A DNA stretch of 55,267 nucleotides, taken from an uncultured Oscillibacter sp. GTDB lineage: Bacteria > Bacillota > Clostridia > Oscillospirales > Oscillospiraceae. Below are positions 24,843 through 32,976 of the stretch, one piece after another; the first letter of the stretch is position 1, and every line of letters starts with the position of its first letter. Where the stretch lies: assembly GCA_910588175.1 (NCBI GenBank), contig CAJUQQ010000010.1, positions 1 to 55,267 on the forward strand. Direction: 5' to 3'. Position numbers and translations under genes: made by a program. The notes under the pieces are model-generated. The model saw nothing but the letters and a program-made list of their open reading frames with translations, did no database searches and had not been told where the DNA came from.

Positions 24843-26594
24843 TCATCGGATGAATTGGATATTCGCGTCCACGTTGCCGCCGATTCCGGCAATGGAGCAT
24901 TTGCTGGAGAACTGCCAATAATCCGGCTGGTAGTACAGGGTGGGGCAAAGCTTTTCCGAGGAATCGCTTTTGTACTCGGGGAACCAGCAGAGATACGGCG
25001 CAACGGCGCCCTGGTCGTATTTCATGTAGGCGACGTAGGAGCTCTGATAGACCATGGGCGTGTAGCCCGCCTCCTGGATGCGCTTGCAGAAGGCGACGGC
25101 GCAGGCGGTGGCCATTTCCGGCGCGATGCCGTAGACCCGGTAGGAGGAGTTGCCCATCTCCCAGTCATAGGCCACGGGGCCGTTGATTTCCAGTCCTTGG
25201 AGGCACTGGATGACGAAATCCGCCTCCTCAATGGCCTCCTCCACGGTGATGGCCTGGGCGAAGAAGTACACGCCGGTCTCAATCCCGGCGGCCATAGCGC
25301 CCTGGATATTCTGGCGGTAGTAGGCGTCCTCGGCGATTTTGCCGGAGGAGTAGCCCCGCAGGCCCACCCGGACGAAGGCGAATTCCACGCCGTCGTTCCG
25401 GACGGCCTGCCAGTCAATGGTTTCGTTCTCGCTGGCCCGGTTCTGGTAGGCGGAGATATCAATGCCGAAGCGGGTGCGGAACTGATTGCCAACATAGACC
25501 AGCCGGTCCCCGGACCAGACGAAATCGCCATGGGAGAGCTGGCTCCGCTCCGTGCCCGCGTAGACGGGAATCTGCCGGTTGTCGTACAGGAACGTCTCGC
25601 CGGTGGGTACGCCGGGGGTGTAAACCTCGTTCGGCTGGACGCCCGGCGCGGCGGGCTGGTCCGGGCCGCCGGGCGTGTCGGGAGCAGCGGGAGGAGGCGT
25701 CACGACGATGCCCCAGTCAAAGTCCTCTCCGGAGCTGGGGGTTCCCGGCTGTTCCGGGGGGGCGGGCTGTTCCGGCGTGACGGGCGTTTCCGCGGGGGAT
25801 TGGGTGATCTGCGGCGTGATGGAACTAAAATTGCGAATCTCCCCGGAGACCGTCACGTTGTCCAGAGTGACGGCCCCGGTGACGCCGGGGGCGATGAGCA
25901 AATCCCCGGAGACGGTCATGTTGGACAGTGCCGCGCCTCCGGTGGCGTTAATCAGGAGGGTACCGTCCACGTTGCTGGAATAATTCCCGCTGGTTTGAAT
26001 CAAAACCTGAATCATGTTGTTCAGCAGATTCACCAGTTCCGCCCGGGTCAGGGACTCCGTGGGGCGGAAGTTGTTTTCCACGGCGTCGGTAATCCAGCCC
26101 CGGGCAGTGAGCTCCGCGATGTAGGGCCGGGCGTAATTCGCCACACCGGCCTCGTCGTGATAGGAGAGGGGATTATCGGTCCCGCCCAGCTGGAAGGCAC
26201 GGGCTACCATGGTCATGGCCTGCTGGCGGGTGATGCTGTCGCCGGGAAGGGCCTTGCCCTCACTGCCCAGATACACCCCGGCGGCGTTGAGCTTCAAGAT
26301 GGAATCCTCCCAGCGGCTTCCCGTGGTGTCGGAGAAGGTTCCGGAGGGGGCGGCGGTCTGAAATTGGAGGAAGCGGTCCAGGATTCCGGCGAAGGCCCCC
26401 CGCGTAATGGAGGCGTCGGGCCGGAAGGAACCGTCGTCATAGCCCTGGAGCACGCCGTACTCCTGGCTCCATTTGTTGACAGCGGTCTCGGCCCAATGGC
26501 CGCCGGTATCGGTGAAGGCCATAGCGGGGGTAAGGAGAAGGGCCCCGGCGAGAAGGCCGGAGAGGATGCGTTTGGGCAGTCGAATCTGACGCAT
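24843..26594 (-). CDS. SLH-anchored GH25 muramidase (lysozyme)
   Basis: 583 aa from the ATG at 26594, which has AAGGA upstream; an in-frame ATG 54 codons earlier overlaps the promoter. A signal peptide (KRILSGLLAGALLLTPAMAF) is followed by about three SLH repeats (about residues 27-215, e.g. DTGGHWAETAVNKWSQ and QGYDDGSFRPDASITR). Then comes a short beta-repeat region (about 215-290) and a Pro/Glu-rich linker (about 290-360). The C-terminal glycosyl hydrolase 25 domain has FGIDISAYQN, the catalytic pair in VAYDWEMGN, and FVRVGLRGYSSG. It cleaves peptidoglycan glycan strands. Being bound to the wall through SLH, it may act in wall turnover or in killing neighbours. Confidence 0.9.
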   Translation of the reverse strand: MRQIRLPKRILSGLLAGALLLTPAMAFTDTGGHWAETAVNKWSQEYGVLQGYDDGSFRPDASITRGAFAGILDRFLQFQTAAPSGTFSDTTGSRWEDSILKLNAAGVYLGSEGKALPGDSITRQQAMTMVARAFQLGGTDNPLSYHDEAGVANYARPYIAELTARGWITDAVENNFRPTESLTRAELVNLLNNMIQVLIQTSGNYSSNVDGTLLINATGGAALSNMTVSGDLLIAPGVTGAVTLDNVTVSGEIRNFSSITPQITQSPAETPVTPEQPAPPEQPGTPSSGEDFDWGIVVTPPPAAPDTPGGPDQPAAPGVQPNEVYTPGVPTGETFLYDNRQIPVYAGTERSQLSHGDFVWSGDRLVYVGNQFRTRFGIDISAYQNRASENETIDWQAVRNDGVEFAFVRVGLRGYSSGKIAEDAYYRQNIQGAMAAGIETGVYFFAQAITVEEAIEEADFVIQCLQGLEINGPVAYDWEMGNSSYRVYGIAPEMATACAVAFCKRIQEAGYTPMVYQSSYVAYMKYDQGAVAPYLCWFPEYKSDSSEKLCPTLYYQPDYWQFSSKCSIAGIGGNVDANIQFIR

Positions 26595-26694
26595 AGCTGG
26601 TTCCTTTCGTCGGTTCTTGTCGAAGTGGCAGGTAGAAAAAAGTCCGCCGCCCGCCGGGGCCGCGGCAAAGAGGGTCCTCGTTGGATAATTGCCT

Positions 26695-26723
26695 ATTATA
26701 ATGGAAAACCACCCGGCGGTCAA
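26695..26723 (-). promoter_or_regulatory. promoter of the SLH-GH25 gene, inside the upstream terminator
   Basis: Minus strand: TTGACC (26723-26718), a 17-nt spacer, TATAAT (26700-26695), about 100 nt before the ATG. The -35 lies in the loop side of the terminator hairpin of the preceding gene and the spacer contains the hairpin's descending arm. Confidence 0.75.
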
Positions 26724-26742
26724 GTCACCGGGTGGTTTTTTA
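26705..26742 (-). terminator. terminator after the FtsW-like gene
   Basis: AAAACCACCCGG and CCGGGTGGTTTT pair as a 12-bp stem around an 11-nt loop, with TTTT after it on either strand. It follows the FtsW-like gene on the minus strand. Confidence 0.8.
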
Positions 26743-26752
26743 TGGATGGCAA

Positions 26753-28114
26753 TCATTGGTACTCAACCCGCACCCGCAGACGCTTCCGGGACCGGCGGGG
26801 TCCCTCCGGCTCCTCCCGGGCGATGGAATCTCCCCGGAAGACCGACAGGGCCAGGCCAATGAGGGCCATGCCCACCACCGTTTGGAAGTTCCCCACCACC
26901 AGGGGCAGGCTGGCGGAGAACAGCACAAAGCCGAAATTCAGCGCCGCGCTGAACAGCGTCTGAAATCCCAGGGTCAGGACCACCGCCAGCACCACGAAAT
27001 GGCCCGGCAGATAGCTCTGCCGCAGGCCCTTCACCAGCATCCAGAGGAGCAGGATGGTCAGCGCCGCCAGCAGGAGCGCCAGGGGAATCCAGCCCCAGGC
27101 CACCGCCATGGAGGCGGGGAGGAAGTCGTGGGAAAAGTCAATGGGCCGAAGCTCCTGGCCGCCGCCGAAGATCCGGGCCCCGGCGTTGACCGGCATGGCG
27201 GCATCGCCGCCGACGCTCCGCAGGGGAGGAACGTCCTCCCAGAACATATGCAGCACCCAGCCCATGTAACCCCGGTGCTCTTTCTCCAGCTCCGGCCGGA
27301 GGGCAATCATCACCCGGAGCAGGAAGGAATTGAGATAGCCCTTGAGAAAGAGAAAAGCCAGGAGTCCGAGAGCGACGGCCAGGACTGCGCCCACACCTTT
27401 CCAACGGCCCACGCCGAACCAATCCCGGCCCGCCGCGTAGAGCGTCGCCGCCAGGCCGGAGAACAGCAGGATAAACAGCCCTGAAGCGCTAGGTATGAGG
27501 CAGCAGACCGCCGCCAAGGACATACCGCCCAAGATAGTAAGTAGAAGTCCTTTCCAGCCTTTACCCCGGAAGCTGTAGAGCCAGAGGACATAGGCCAAAG
27601 GATAGAGCGCCGACACAAGGCTGAAGCTGTAGGTTGGATAAACAAACCGCAGGAGCGGGACCGTCATGACCAGTGTTCCAATGTACAGAGCCCGGGCGTG
27701 CCGGACCAGCCGGGAGACGTCCAGAAAGTACATCCCCAGCATCGCCGCCGTGCCCAGGCCCAGGGAGGCCAGGGCCCTCATCAGGACCAGGTCTTGCCGG
27801 AAATAGGGGCGGCGAAAAAGTACCCGCAGAAATACTCCGACCGCAGCCAGAACGATAGTCAGCCCCAATAGCCCCCATTGGGGCCGGGGCCGGTGGATCC
27901 GGTCCAGCTCGGTCCCCACGGTCACCGGGTCGCCCATGTCCTCCACCGCCAGCCGCTCCGCCTCATCGGGGGCCTTGCCCTCTTTTAGGAAATCGTCTCG
28001 CTGGTCCTCCAGGTGCCGCTCCAGCTCCCGGACCAGCAGGGGACGGGCCCGCTTCCAGCGAATCTGCCCCTGCACCGCCTCCAGATAGGCGGCGATGGTC
28101 TTACGCTCCGGCAA
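26753..28114 (-). CDS. FtsW/RodA-like membrane protein with permease-prefix N-terminus
   Basis: 453 aa. Residues 1-75 are a soluble helical part (YLEAVQGQIRWKRARPLLVREL, HLEDQRDDFLKEG, EDMGDPVTVGTELDRIH) of the kind called permease prefix domain 1, often found beside PadR genes. About ten membrane helices follow. The C-terminal half resembles the SEDS (FtsW/RodA/SpoVE) fold, with an acidic loop and a closing SASLPLVVGNFQTVVGMALI segment, but the catalytic SEDS residues are not clear. SEDS proteins polymerise glycan strands or serve in sporulation. It overlaps padR by 14 nt, so both form one autoregulated operon. The enzymatic activity is unproven. Confidence 0.65.
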   Translation of the reverse strand: MPERKTIAAYLEAVQGQIRWKRARPLLVRELERHLEDQRDDFLKEGKAPDEAERLAVEDMGDPVTVGTELDRIHRPRPQWGLLGLTIVLAAVGVFLRVLFRRPYFRQDLVLMRALASLGLGTAAMLGMYFLDVSRLVRHARALYIGTLVMTVPLLRFVYPTYSFSLVSALYPLAYVLWLYSFRGKGWKGLLLTILGGMSLAAVCCLIPSASGLFILLFSGLAATLYAAGRDWFGVGRWKGVGAVLAVALGLLAFLFLKGYLNSFLLRVMIALRPELEKEHRGYMGWVLHMFWEDVPPLRSVGGDAAMPVNAGARIFGGGQELRPIDFSHDFLPASMAVAWGWIPLALLLAALTILLLWMLVKGLRQSYLPGHFVVLAVVLTLGFQTLFSAALNFGFVLFSASLPLVVGNFQTVVGMALIGLALSVFRGDSIAREEPEGPRRSRKRLRVRVEYQ

Positions 28115-28448
28115 GGCACGCGCCCCCTTTCAGAACCCGGCCCACGGCACGGGCGTAGGCGTTCCAGGCCGTTTCCTTCTCCTGGAGCGCGCTCCGGCCC
28201 TGCTTGGTCAGGTGGTAATACCGCCGGGTTTTCCCGGACTCCGCCGTCTGCTCATAGGCGGTGACAAACCCCTTTTCCTCCAGGCTGTGGAGGAGGGGGT
28301 AGAGGGTCCCCGCCTTGAGGCGGAAGGTGTCGTCGCTCCGCCGCCGGAGCTCCGCGATCATCTGATACCCGTAGAGATCTCCGTCTTCCAGCAGCTTCAG
28401 CACCAGCAGGGACATGCTCCCGCTGACCAGGCTCTTTTCCAGTTCCAT
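28101..28448 (-). CDS. PadR-family transcriptional regulator
   Basis: 115 aa. Winged-helix repressor with the PadR pattern: SMSLLVLKLLEDGDLYGYQM, then RRRSDDTFRLKAGTLYPLLH, LEEKGFVTAYEQ and GKTRRYYHLTKQGRSALQ, with a short C-terminal dimer helix. It precedes and overlaps an envelope membrane protein gene, the usual arrangement in which PadR senses cell-envelope or antibiotic stress. Its AAGGAGG ribosome site directly follows the long inverted repeat at 28462-28517. Confidence 0.93.
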   Translation of the reverse strand: MELEKSLVSGSMSLLVLKLLEDGDLYGYQMIAELRRRSDDTFRLKAGTLYPLLHSLEEKGFVTAYEQTAESGKTRRYYHLTKQGRSALQEKETAWNAYARAVGRVLKGGACLAGA

Positions 28449-28461
28449 AGTGCGCCTCCTT

Positions 28462-28521
28462 ATAGATAGACAGCCGATATATTAGTGCCTGCATTATATA
28501 TCGGCTGTCTATCTATGTCAA
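28462..28521 (-). promoter_or_regulatory. padR operon promoter embedded in a 21-bp inverted repeat
   Basis: Minus strand consensus promoter: TTGACA (28521-28516), 17-nt spacer, TATAAT (28498-28493). Perfect inverted-repeat arms of 21 bp occupy 28462-28482 and 28496-28516, separated by 13 nt. One arm fills the spacer and the other covers the start of the transcript up to the ribosome site. The arms contain GATATAT/ATATATC as in PadR boxes. Binding of PadR would block the promoter, and the transcript could also fold into a hairpin. Confidence 0.8.
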
Positions 28522-28574
28522 GAGGCGAGATTGGAAATTTTTTGTGGCTTCTTCCTAAATCCGGCAAGGAAAGG

Positions 28575-28604
28575 TTGACGAAATGCCCATAGGGGCGGTA
28601 TAAT
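28575..28604 (+). promoter_or_regulatory. promoter of the methyltransferase-ecf operon
   Basis: TTGACG (28575-28580), 18-nt spacer, TATAAT (28599-28604), about 40 nt ahead of the methyltransferase ATG. No further promoter is visible up to ecfT. Confidence 0.7.
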
Positions 28605-28644
28605 AATCTGATTTATTGTATCATAGAGAATGGGAGGACGGGCT

Positions 28645-29508
28645 ATGTGGATTGCGGACCGATGGGAGGACTATGAGCTGCTGGACTGCGGCGGCGGAGA
28701 GCGCCTGGAGCGCTGGGACCGTCAAGTGCTGGTCCGCCCGGACCCCCAGGCCATCTGGGAGACGGCCCGGGAGCATCCCGCGTGGCGGAAGGCGGGGGGG
28801 CGCTATCTCCGCTCCTCCACCGGAGGCGGCCACTGGGAGAAGAAGGCCCTGCCGGAGAGCTGGAAAATCGCCTACCGGGACCTGACCTTCCAGGTGAAGC
28901 CCATGAATTTTAAGCACACCGGCCTCTTCCCGGAGCAGGCGGTAAACTGGGACTTTATGACGGAGAAGATCAAACACGCCGGACGGCCCATCCGGGTGCT
29001 GAATCTCTTCGCCTACACCGGCGGGGCTACCGTCGCCTGCGCCAAGGCCGGGGCCGCTGTCTGCCATGTGGACGCCGCCAAGGGCATGGTGGCCTGGGCC
29101 CGGGAGAACGCCCGGCTCTCCGGCCTGGGAGAAGCCCCCATCCGCTGGATTGTGGACGACTGCGCCAAGTTTGTGGAGCGGGAAATCCGCCGGGGGAAGC
29201 GCTACGACGCCATCGTCATGGACCCGCCCAGCTATGGCCGGGGCCCCGGCGGGGAGGTCTGGAAGCTGGAGGAAAATCTGTATCCCTTTGTGAAGCTCTG
29301 TGCCGGGGTTTTGTCGGACAGGCCCCTGTTTGTGCTCATCAACTCCTACACCACGGGCTTGGCCCCGTCGGTGCTGGGCTACCTTTTGAACCTCCTGGTA
29401 AAGGAGAAGTACGGCGGGAAATGCGCCTGGGACGAGCTGGGCCTTCCGGTGACCGCCACGGGCTTGGCGCTGCCCTGCGGGGCTACCGGAAGATGGTTCT
29501 CAGAATAG
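28645..29508 (+). CDS. class I SAM-dependent methyltransferase (RlmI/RlmK-like)
   Basis: 287 aa. I chose ATG 28645, with GGGAGG 7 nt upstream; the ATG at 28630 overlaps that site. Rossmann methyltransferase with SAM motif I VLNLFAYTGGATVACAKAG, an acidic residue in HVDAAKGMV, and the active-site motif MDPPSYGRGP (NPPY-like). The N-terminal region and PMNFKHTGLFPEQAVNWDFM segment match the YccW/RlmI type of 23S rRNA methyltransferases, but no PUA domain is present. RNA is the likely substrate; the exact base is unknown. First gene of a run leading into the ecf genes. Confidence 0.85.
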   Translation: MWIADRWEDYELLDCGGGERLERWDRQVLVRPDPQAIWETAREHPAWRKAGGRYLRSSTGGGHWEKKALPESWKIAYRDLTFQVKPMNFKHTGLFPEQAVNWDFMTEKIKHAGRPIRVLNLFAYTGGATVACAKAGAAVCHVDAAKGMVAWARENARLSGLGEAPIRWIVDDCAKFVEREIRRGKRYDAIVMDPPSYGRGPGGEVWKLEENLYPFVKLCAGVLSDRPLFVLINSYTTGLAPSVLGYLLNLLVKEKYGGKCAWDELGLPVTATGLALPCGATGRWFSE

Positions 29509-29523
29509 AAAGCGGGAGAAACG

Positions 29524-30375
29524 ATGCCAGACATGATTCAAACCGAAAGCCTCCGCTTCGCCTACCCGGCGGACGAGGGCCAGAAACCGGTGTACGCCCT
29601 CCGGGGTGTGGACCTGGAAATTGAAAAAGGCAGCTTTGTGGTCATCCTGGGCCACAACGGCTCCGGGAAATCCACCCTGGCCAAGACCTTCAACGCCGTG
29701 CTTCTCCCCGCCGGGGGGAAGGTGTACGTGGAGGGCATGGACACTCTGGACCAAGACCTGCTCCTGGCCATCCGCCAGCGGGTGGGCATGGTGTTCCAGA
29801 ACCCGGACAACCAGATCGTCGCCAATGTGGTGGAGGAGGACGTGGCCTTTGCTCCGGAGAACCTGGGTGTGCCCGCGGAGGAGATTCGCCGCCGGGTGGA
29901 CGAGGCGCTGAAGGCTGTGGGCATGGATGAGTTCGTCACCCACGCGCCCCACCTCCTCTCCGGCGGACAAAAGCAGCGCATCGCCATTGCCGGGGTGATC
30001 GCCATGGAGCCCGCCTGCGTGGTGCTGGACGAGGCCACCGCCATGCTGGACCCCATTGGCCGGCGGGAGGTGCTGGCCACCGTCCACCGTTTAAACAAGG
30101 AGAAGGGCATCACGGTGGTTTTGATCACCCACCACATGAACGAGGCGGAGGGGGCGGACCGGGTCATCGTCATGAACGACGGCCGGGTGGACCTGGACGG
30201 GACGCCTCAGGAGGTGTTTGGCCAAGTGACCCGCCTCCGGCATCTTGGCTTGACGGTGCCGGATACCGTGGACCTGCTGGACCGCCTCCGGCAAAAGGGC
30301 TGGGACGTGCCCCTGGACGCTTTGAGCGTGGAGGACTGCGCCGCCGCCGTCGCCGGGGCCTTAGAGAAGAAATAG
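29524..30375 (+). CDS. ecfA1: energy-coupling factor ATPase EcfA1
   Basis: 283 aa ABC ATPase of the ECF module that powers vitamin and metal S-components. Walker A GHNGSGKST, Q loop in FQNPDNQIVANVVEEDVAF, signature LSGGQKQR, Walker B CVVLDEAT (DEAT rather than DEPT, common in this subunit), switch histidine in VLITHHMNEA. It lies 15 nt after the methyltransferase gene. No S-component gene is in the window, as expected for a group II module shared by several S-components. Confidence 0.96.
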   Translation: MPDMIQTESLRFAYPADEGQKPVYALRGVDLEIEKGSFVVILGHNGSGKSTLAKTFNAVLLPAGGKVYVEGMDTLDQDLLLAIRQRVGMVFQNPDNQIVANVVEEDVAFAPENLGVPAEEIRRRVDEALKAVGMDEFVTHAPHLLSGGQKQRIAIAGVIAMEPACVVLDEATAMLDPIGRREVLATVHRLNKEKGITVVLITHHMNEAEGADRVIVMNDGRVDLDGTPQEVFGQVTRLRHLGLTVPDTVDLLDRLRQKGWDVPLDALSVEDCAAAVAGALEKK

Positions 30376-30387
30376 GAGGAGCCGGAC

Positions 30388-31251
30388 TTGCCGATTTTAG
30401 AGATCAAAAACCTGATCCATACCTACGGCGCCGGGACGCCCTTCCGGCGCAGTGCGGTGGAGAACGTCAGTTTTGCCGTGGAACCGGGGGAGTTCCTGGG
30501 TGTCATCGGCCACACCGGCTCTGGGAAATCCACCCTGATTCAGCACATGAACGGTCTGCTGAAGCCCACGTCCGGGCAGATTTTGCTGGAGGGGAAGGAC
30601 ATTTGGGCCGAGCCGAAGAATATACGCACTGTCCGTTTCCAGGTGGGGCTGGTGTTCCAGTATCCGGAGTACCAGCTTTTTGAGGAAACCGTCTATAAGG
30701 ACATCTCCTTCGGCCCCAGAAATCAGGGGAAAACGGGGGAGGAGCTGGACCACGCCGTGCGGGAGGCCGCCCGGCTGGTGGGTCTCCGGGACGAGCATTT
30801 GGATAAGTCGCCCTTTGAACTCTCCGGCGGTCAGAAGCGCCGGGTGGCCCTGGCGGGAGTGCTGGCCATGGAGCCCAAGGTCCTGGTGCTGGACGAACCC
30901 ACGGCGGGACTGGACCCGGCGGGCCGGGAGAACTTGATGGCAAACATCCGGGAGTACCACCGGCACAAGCGCGCCACGATCATCCTGGTCAGCCACAGCA
31001 TGGATGAGATCGCCCAGAATGTGGACCGCATTCTGGTGCTGAAATCCGCCCATATTCTGATGAGCGGAACCCCGGCGGAGGTGTTCGCCCGAGGACCGGA
31101 GCTGTTAGCCGCCGGGCTGGACGTGCCTCAGATTACCCGGGTGGCCATGGCCCTCCGGGACCGGGGGCTGCCCATCGACCCTGCCGTCTACACCGTGGAG
31201 GCCCTGGAGCGGCAGCTCTTGGCTCTGAAAGGGGGCGGGCGGTCATGCTGA
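30388..31251 (+). CDS. ecfA2: energy-coupling factor ATPase EcfA2
   Basis: 287 aa, starting at TTG 30388 with AGGAGG upstream. Partner ATPase of EcfA1. Walker A GHTGSGKST, FQYPEYQLFEETVYKDISF, signature LSGGQKRR, Walker B VLVLDEPTAGLDP, H-loop VSHSMDEIA. The C-terminal extension contacts EcfT in known structures. The end overlaps the ecfT start by 7 nt. Confidence 0.96.
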   Translation: MPILEIKNLIHTYGAGTPFRRSAVENVSFAVEPGEFLGVIGHTGSGKSTLIQHMNGLLKPTSGQILLEGKDIWAEPKNIRTVRFQVGLVFQYPEYQLFEETVYKDISFGPRNQGKTGEELDHAVREAARLVGLRDEHLDKSPFELSGGQKRRVALAGVLAMEPKVLVLDEPTAGLDPAGRENLMANIREYHRHKRATIILVSHSMDEIAQNVDRILVLKSAHILMSGTPAEVFARGPELLAAGLDVPQITRVAMALRDRGLPIDPAVYTVEALERQLLALKGGGRSC

Positions 31252-32051
31252 AAGACATCACCCTGGGCCAGTATTTCCCGGGGAACACCCCCGCTCACAA
31301 GCTGGACCCCCGGACAAAAATTCTGCTGGTGGTGCTGTATATCACGGCCCTGTTCACCGCAAAGAGCTTCCTGGCCTATGGCCTGATGGCCCTGGTGCTG
31401 GCGGTCTGCGTCCGGGTCTCCAAGGTGGGACTCAAAGCCCTGGTGAAGGGCTTGAAGCCGGTGCTGTTCATCATTGTCTTCACCGGTATCCTGAATTTGT
31501 TCTTTACCCCGGGGGAGGGGGTCCTCTGGGCCTGGGGGCCCCTCCATATCACTACCTCGGGCCTTCGAAACGCCGCCTTTATGGTGCTTCGCATCATGCT
31601 GCTCATCATGGGTACCTTCCTTATGACCTACACCACCAGCCCCATCAGCCTCACCGACGGCCTGGAGCGGCTGCTCAGCGGCTTGAAGCGCTTTCACGTC
31701 CCGGTTCACGAGCTGACCATGATCATGTCCATCGCCCTGCGGTTCATCCCGACGCTGATTGAGGAGACAGACAAGATCATGTCCGCCCAGAAGGCGCGGG
31801 GGGCGGACTTTGAGAGCGGAAACCTGATGGAAAAGGCGAAAGCTCTGGTGCCCATCCTGGTGCCGCTGTTTATCAGCGCCTTCCGCCGGGCAGACGAGCT
31901 GGCCACGGCCATGGAGTGCCGCTGCTACCACGGCGGGGAGGGGCGGACGAAGCTCCACGTTTTAAAGTACGAGCGCCGGGACTATACCGCCCTGACCCTG
32001 GGGGTGCTGATTCTGGCGGGAGTGATTGCCATGAGGGCCGTTGGGCTGTAA
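31245..32051 (+). CDS. ecfT: energy-coupling factor transmembrane protein EcfT
   Basis: 268 aa with about six to seven membrane segments. It joins the two ATPases to exchangeable S-components. The two Ala-Arg-Gly-like coupling motifs are AQKARGADFE and MECRCYHGGEG; the second is altered from ARG to CRC, as in many members. N-terminal LDPRTKILLVVLYI is typical. Confidence 0.95.
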   Translation: MLKDITLGQYFPGNTPAHKLDPRTKILLVVLYITALFTAKSFLAYGLMALVLAVCVRVSKVGLKALVKGLKPVLFIIVFTGILNLFFTPGEGVLWAWGPLHITTSGLRNAAFMVLRIMLLIMGTFLMTYTTSPISLTDGLERLLSGLKRFHVPVHELTMIMSIALRFIPTLIEETDKIMSAQKARGADFESGNLMEKAKALVPILVPLFISAFRRADELATAMECRCYHGGEGRTKLHVLKYERRDYTALTLGVLILAGVIAMRAVGL

Positions 32052-32067
32052 GAAAAGGAGCGTTCCG

Positions 32068-32958
32068 ATGGAAGGGAGAAAAAAGCGGGACTGGGGAACC
32101 ATCGCGGCGGTCCTCTGCGTGCTTTTGCTGGCGGTGAACCTCTGGCAGGGGAAGCGCCTGGAGAATCTGGAGCGGCGGATTTCCGAGGCGCAGTGGAATC
32201 TCTCGGCCGAAATCAAAGGACTGGAATCCTCCTTATATGCTCAGGCGCAGGAGAAGGACAAGCTGGTCCAAAACTGGAATTACACCTCCTCCACAAATAT
32301 GGAGAAACGCTGTTTGGACCTCACGGTTTCCGTCGTATTAAAGGCGTGGCGGGAGGAGACCACCGCCGAGGCGCTGTGGGTCGGGGACGGCAATTCTGAC
32401 GGCCAGGGCTCCGCGCCCCTTACCGGCGACGGGAAGGGAACCTTCACCGGTGTGCTGGAGATTCCCCTGGACAGGGGAATGCTGGAGTTTGCCCTGGTGC
32501 TGGTGACGCGGGACGGCGGAGACGTGCGCCGGGAGAACCTGGGCGGTATATACGACACGGCGGAGCTGCTGCCGGTCCAATGTACGTATCAGGGAGGGCG
32601 GACCACGGCGGAGTATATGAAAGGCATCTTTACCGCATATGGGCGCAGTGCGGAGCTGTATACGAAGGCAGATCCCGGCGGCATCGAGACGGAGAGCCAG
32701 GTGTTCCGCCTCCGGCGAAACGACGAGATCGTGGCGGAACAGGCGGCGGAGCCGGAAGACGCTTCCAATCGCTATTCCTGCGGCAAGCTGACCTCCGAGG
32801 CCCAGCCGGGGGACCGGATGGCCCTGACCTTTTTCTGCCGGGATGAAAACGGCCTGGGCTATGAGTTTTTGCTCCAGAACTGGGTTGCCGTTGCGGAGCG
32901 GGACGTCGCATACGTCGACGCCGAGTGGGAAGACTGGCTCAAGCTGACCTGGAATTAA
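32068..32958 (+). CDS. membrane-anchored protein of unknown function, paralog 1
   Basis: 296 aa from ATG 32068 (AAGGAG upstream). Not recognised. Structure: a short basic N-terminus (MEGRKKRDW), one membrane helix (about residues 9-27, IAAVLCVLLLAVNLWQ), a coiled-coil-like stretch (about 28-75, with ISEAQWNLSAEIKGLESS), then an extracytoplasmic beta-rich domain of about 200 residues. Conserved with the next gene: AWREET/EWREDT, a run ending LLPVQC, SQVFRLRRNDEI, SEAQPGD, and LTFFCRDENGLGYEF. It follows ecfT by 16 nt. Two cysteines (in LPVQC and FFCRDE) are shared with the paralog and could pair. Confidence 0.8.
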   Translation: MEGRKKRDWGTIAAVLCVLLLAVNLWQGKRLENLERRISEAQWNLSAEIKGLESSLYAQAQEKDKLVQNWNYTSSTNMEKRCLDLTVSVVLKAWREETTAEALWVGDGNSDGQGSAPLTGDGKGTFTGVLEIPLDRGMLEFALVLVTRDGGDVRRENLGGIYDTAELLPVQCTYQGGRTTAEYMKGIFTAYGRSAELYTKADPGGIETESQVFRLRRNDEIVAEQAAEPEDASNRYSCGKLTSEAQPGDRMALTFFCRDENGLGYEFLLQNWVAVAERDVAYVDAEWEDWLKLTWN

Positions 32959-32976
32959 ACGGAACAGGAGGGCGAA

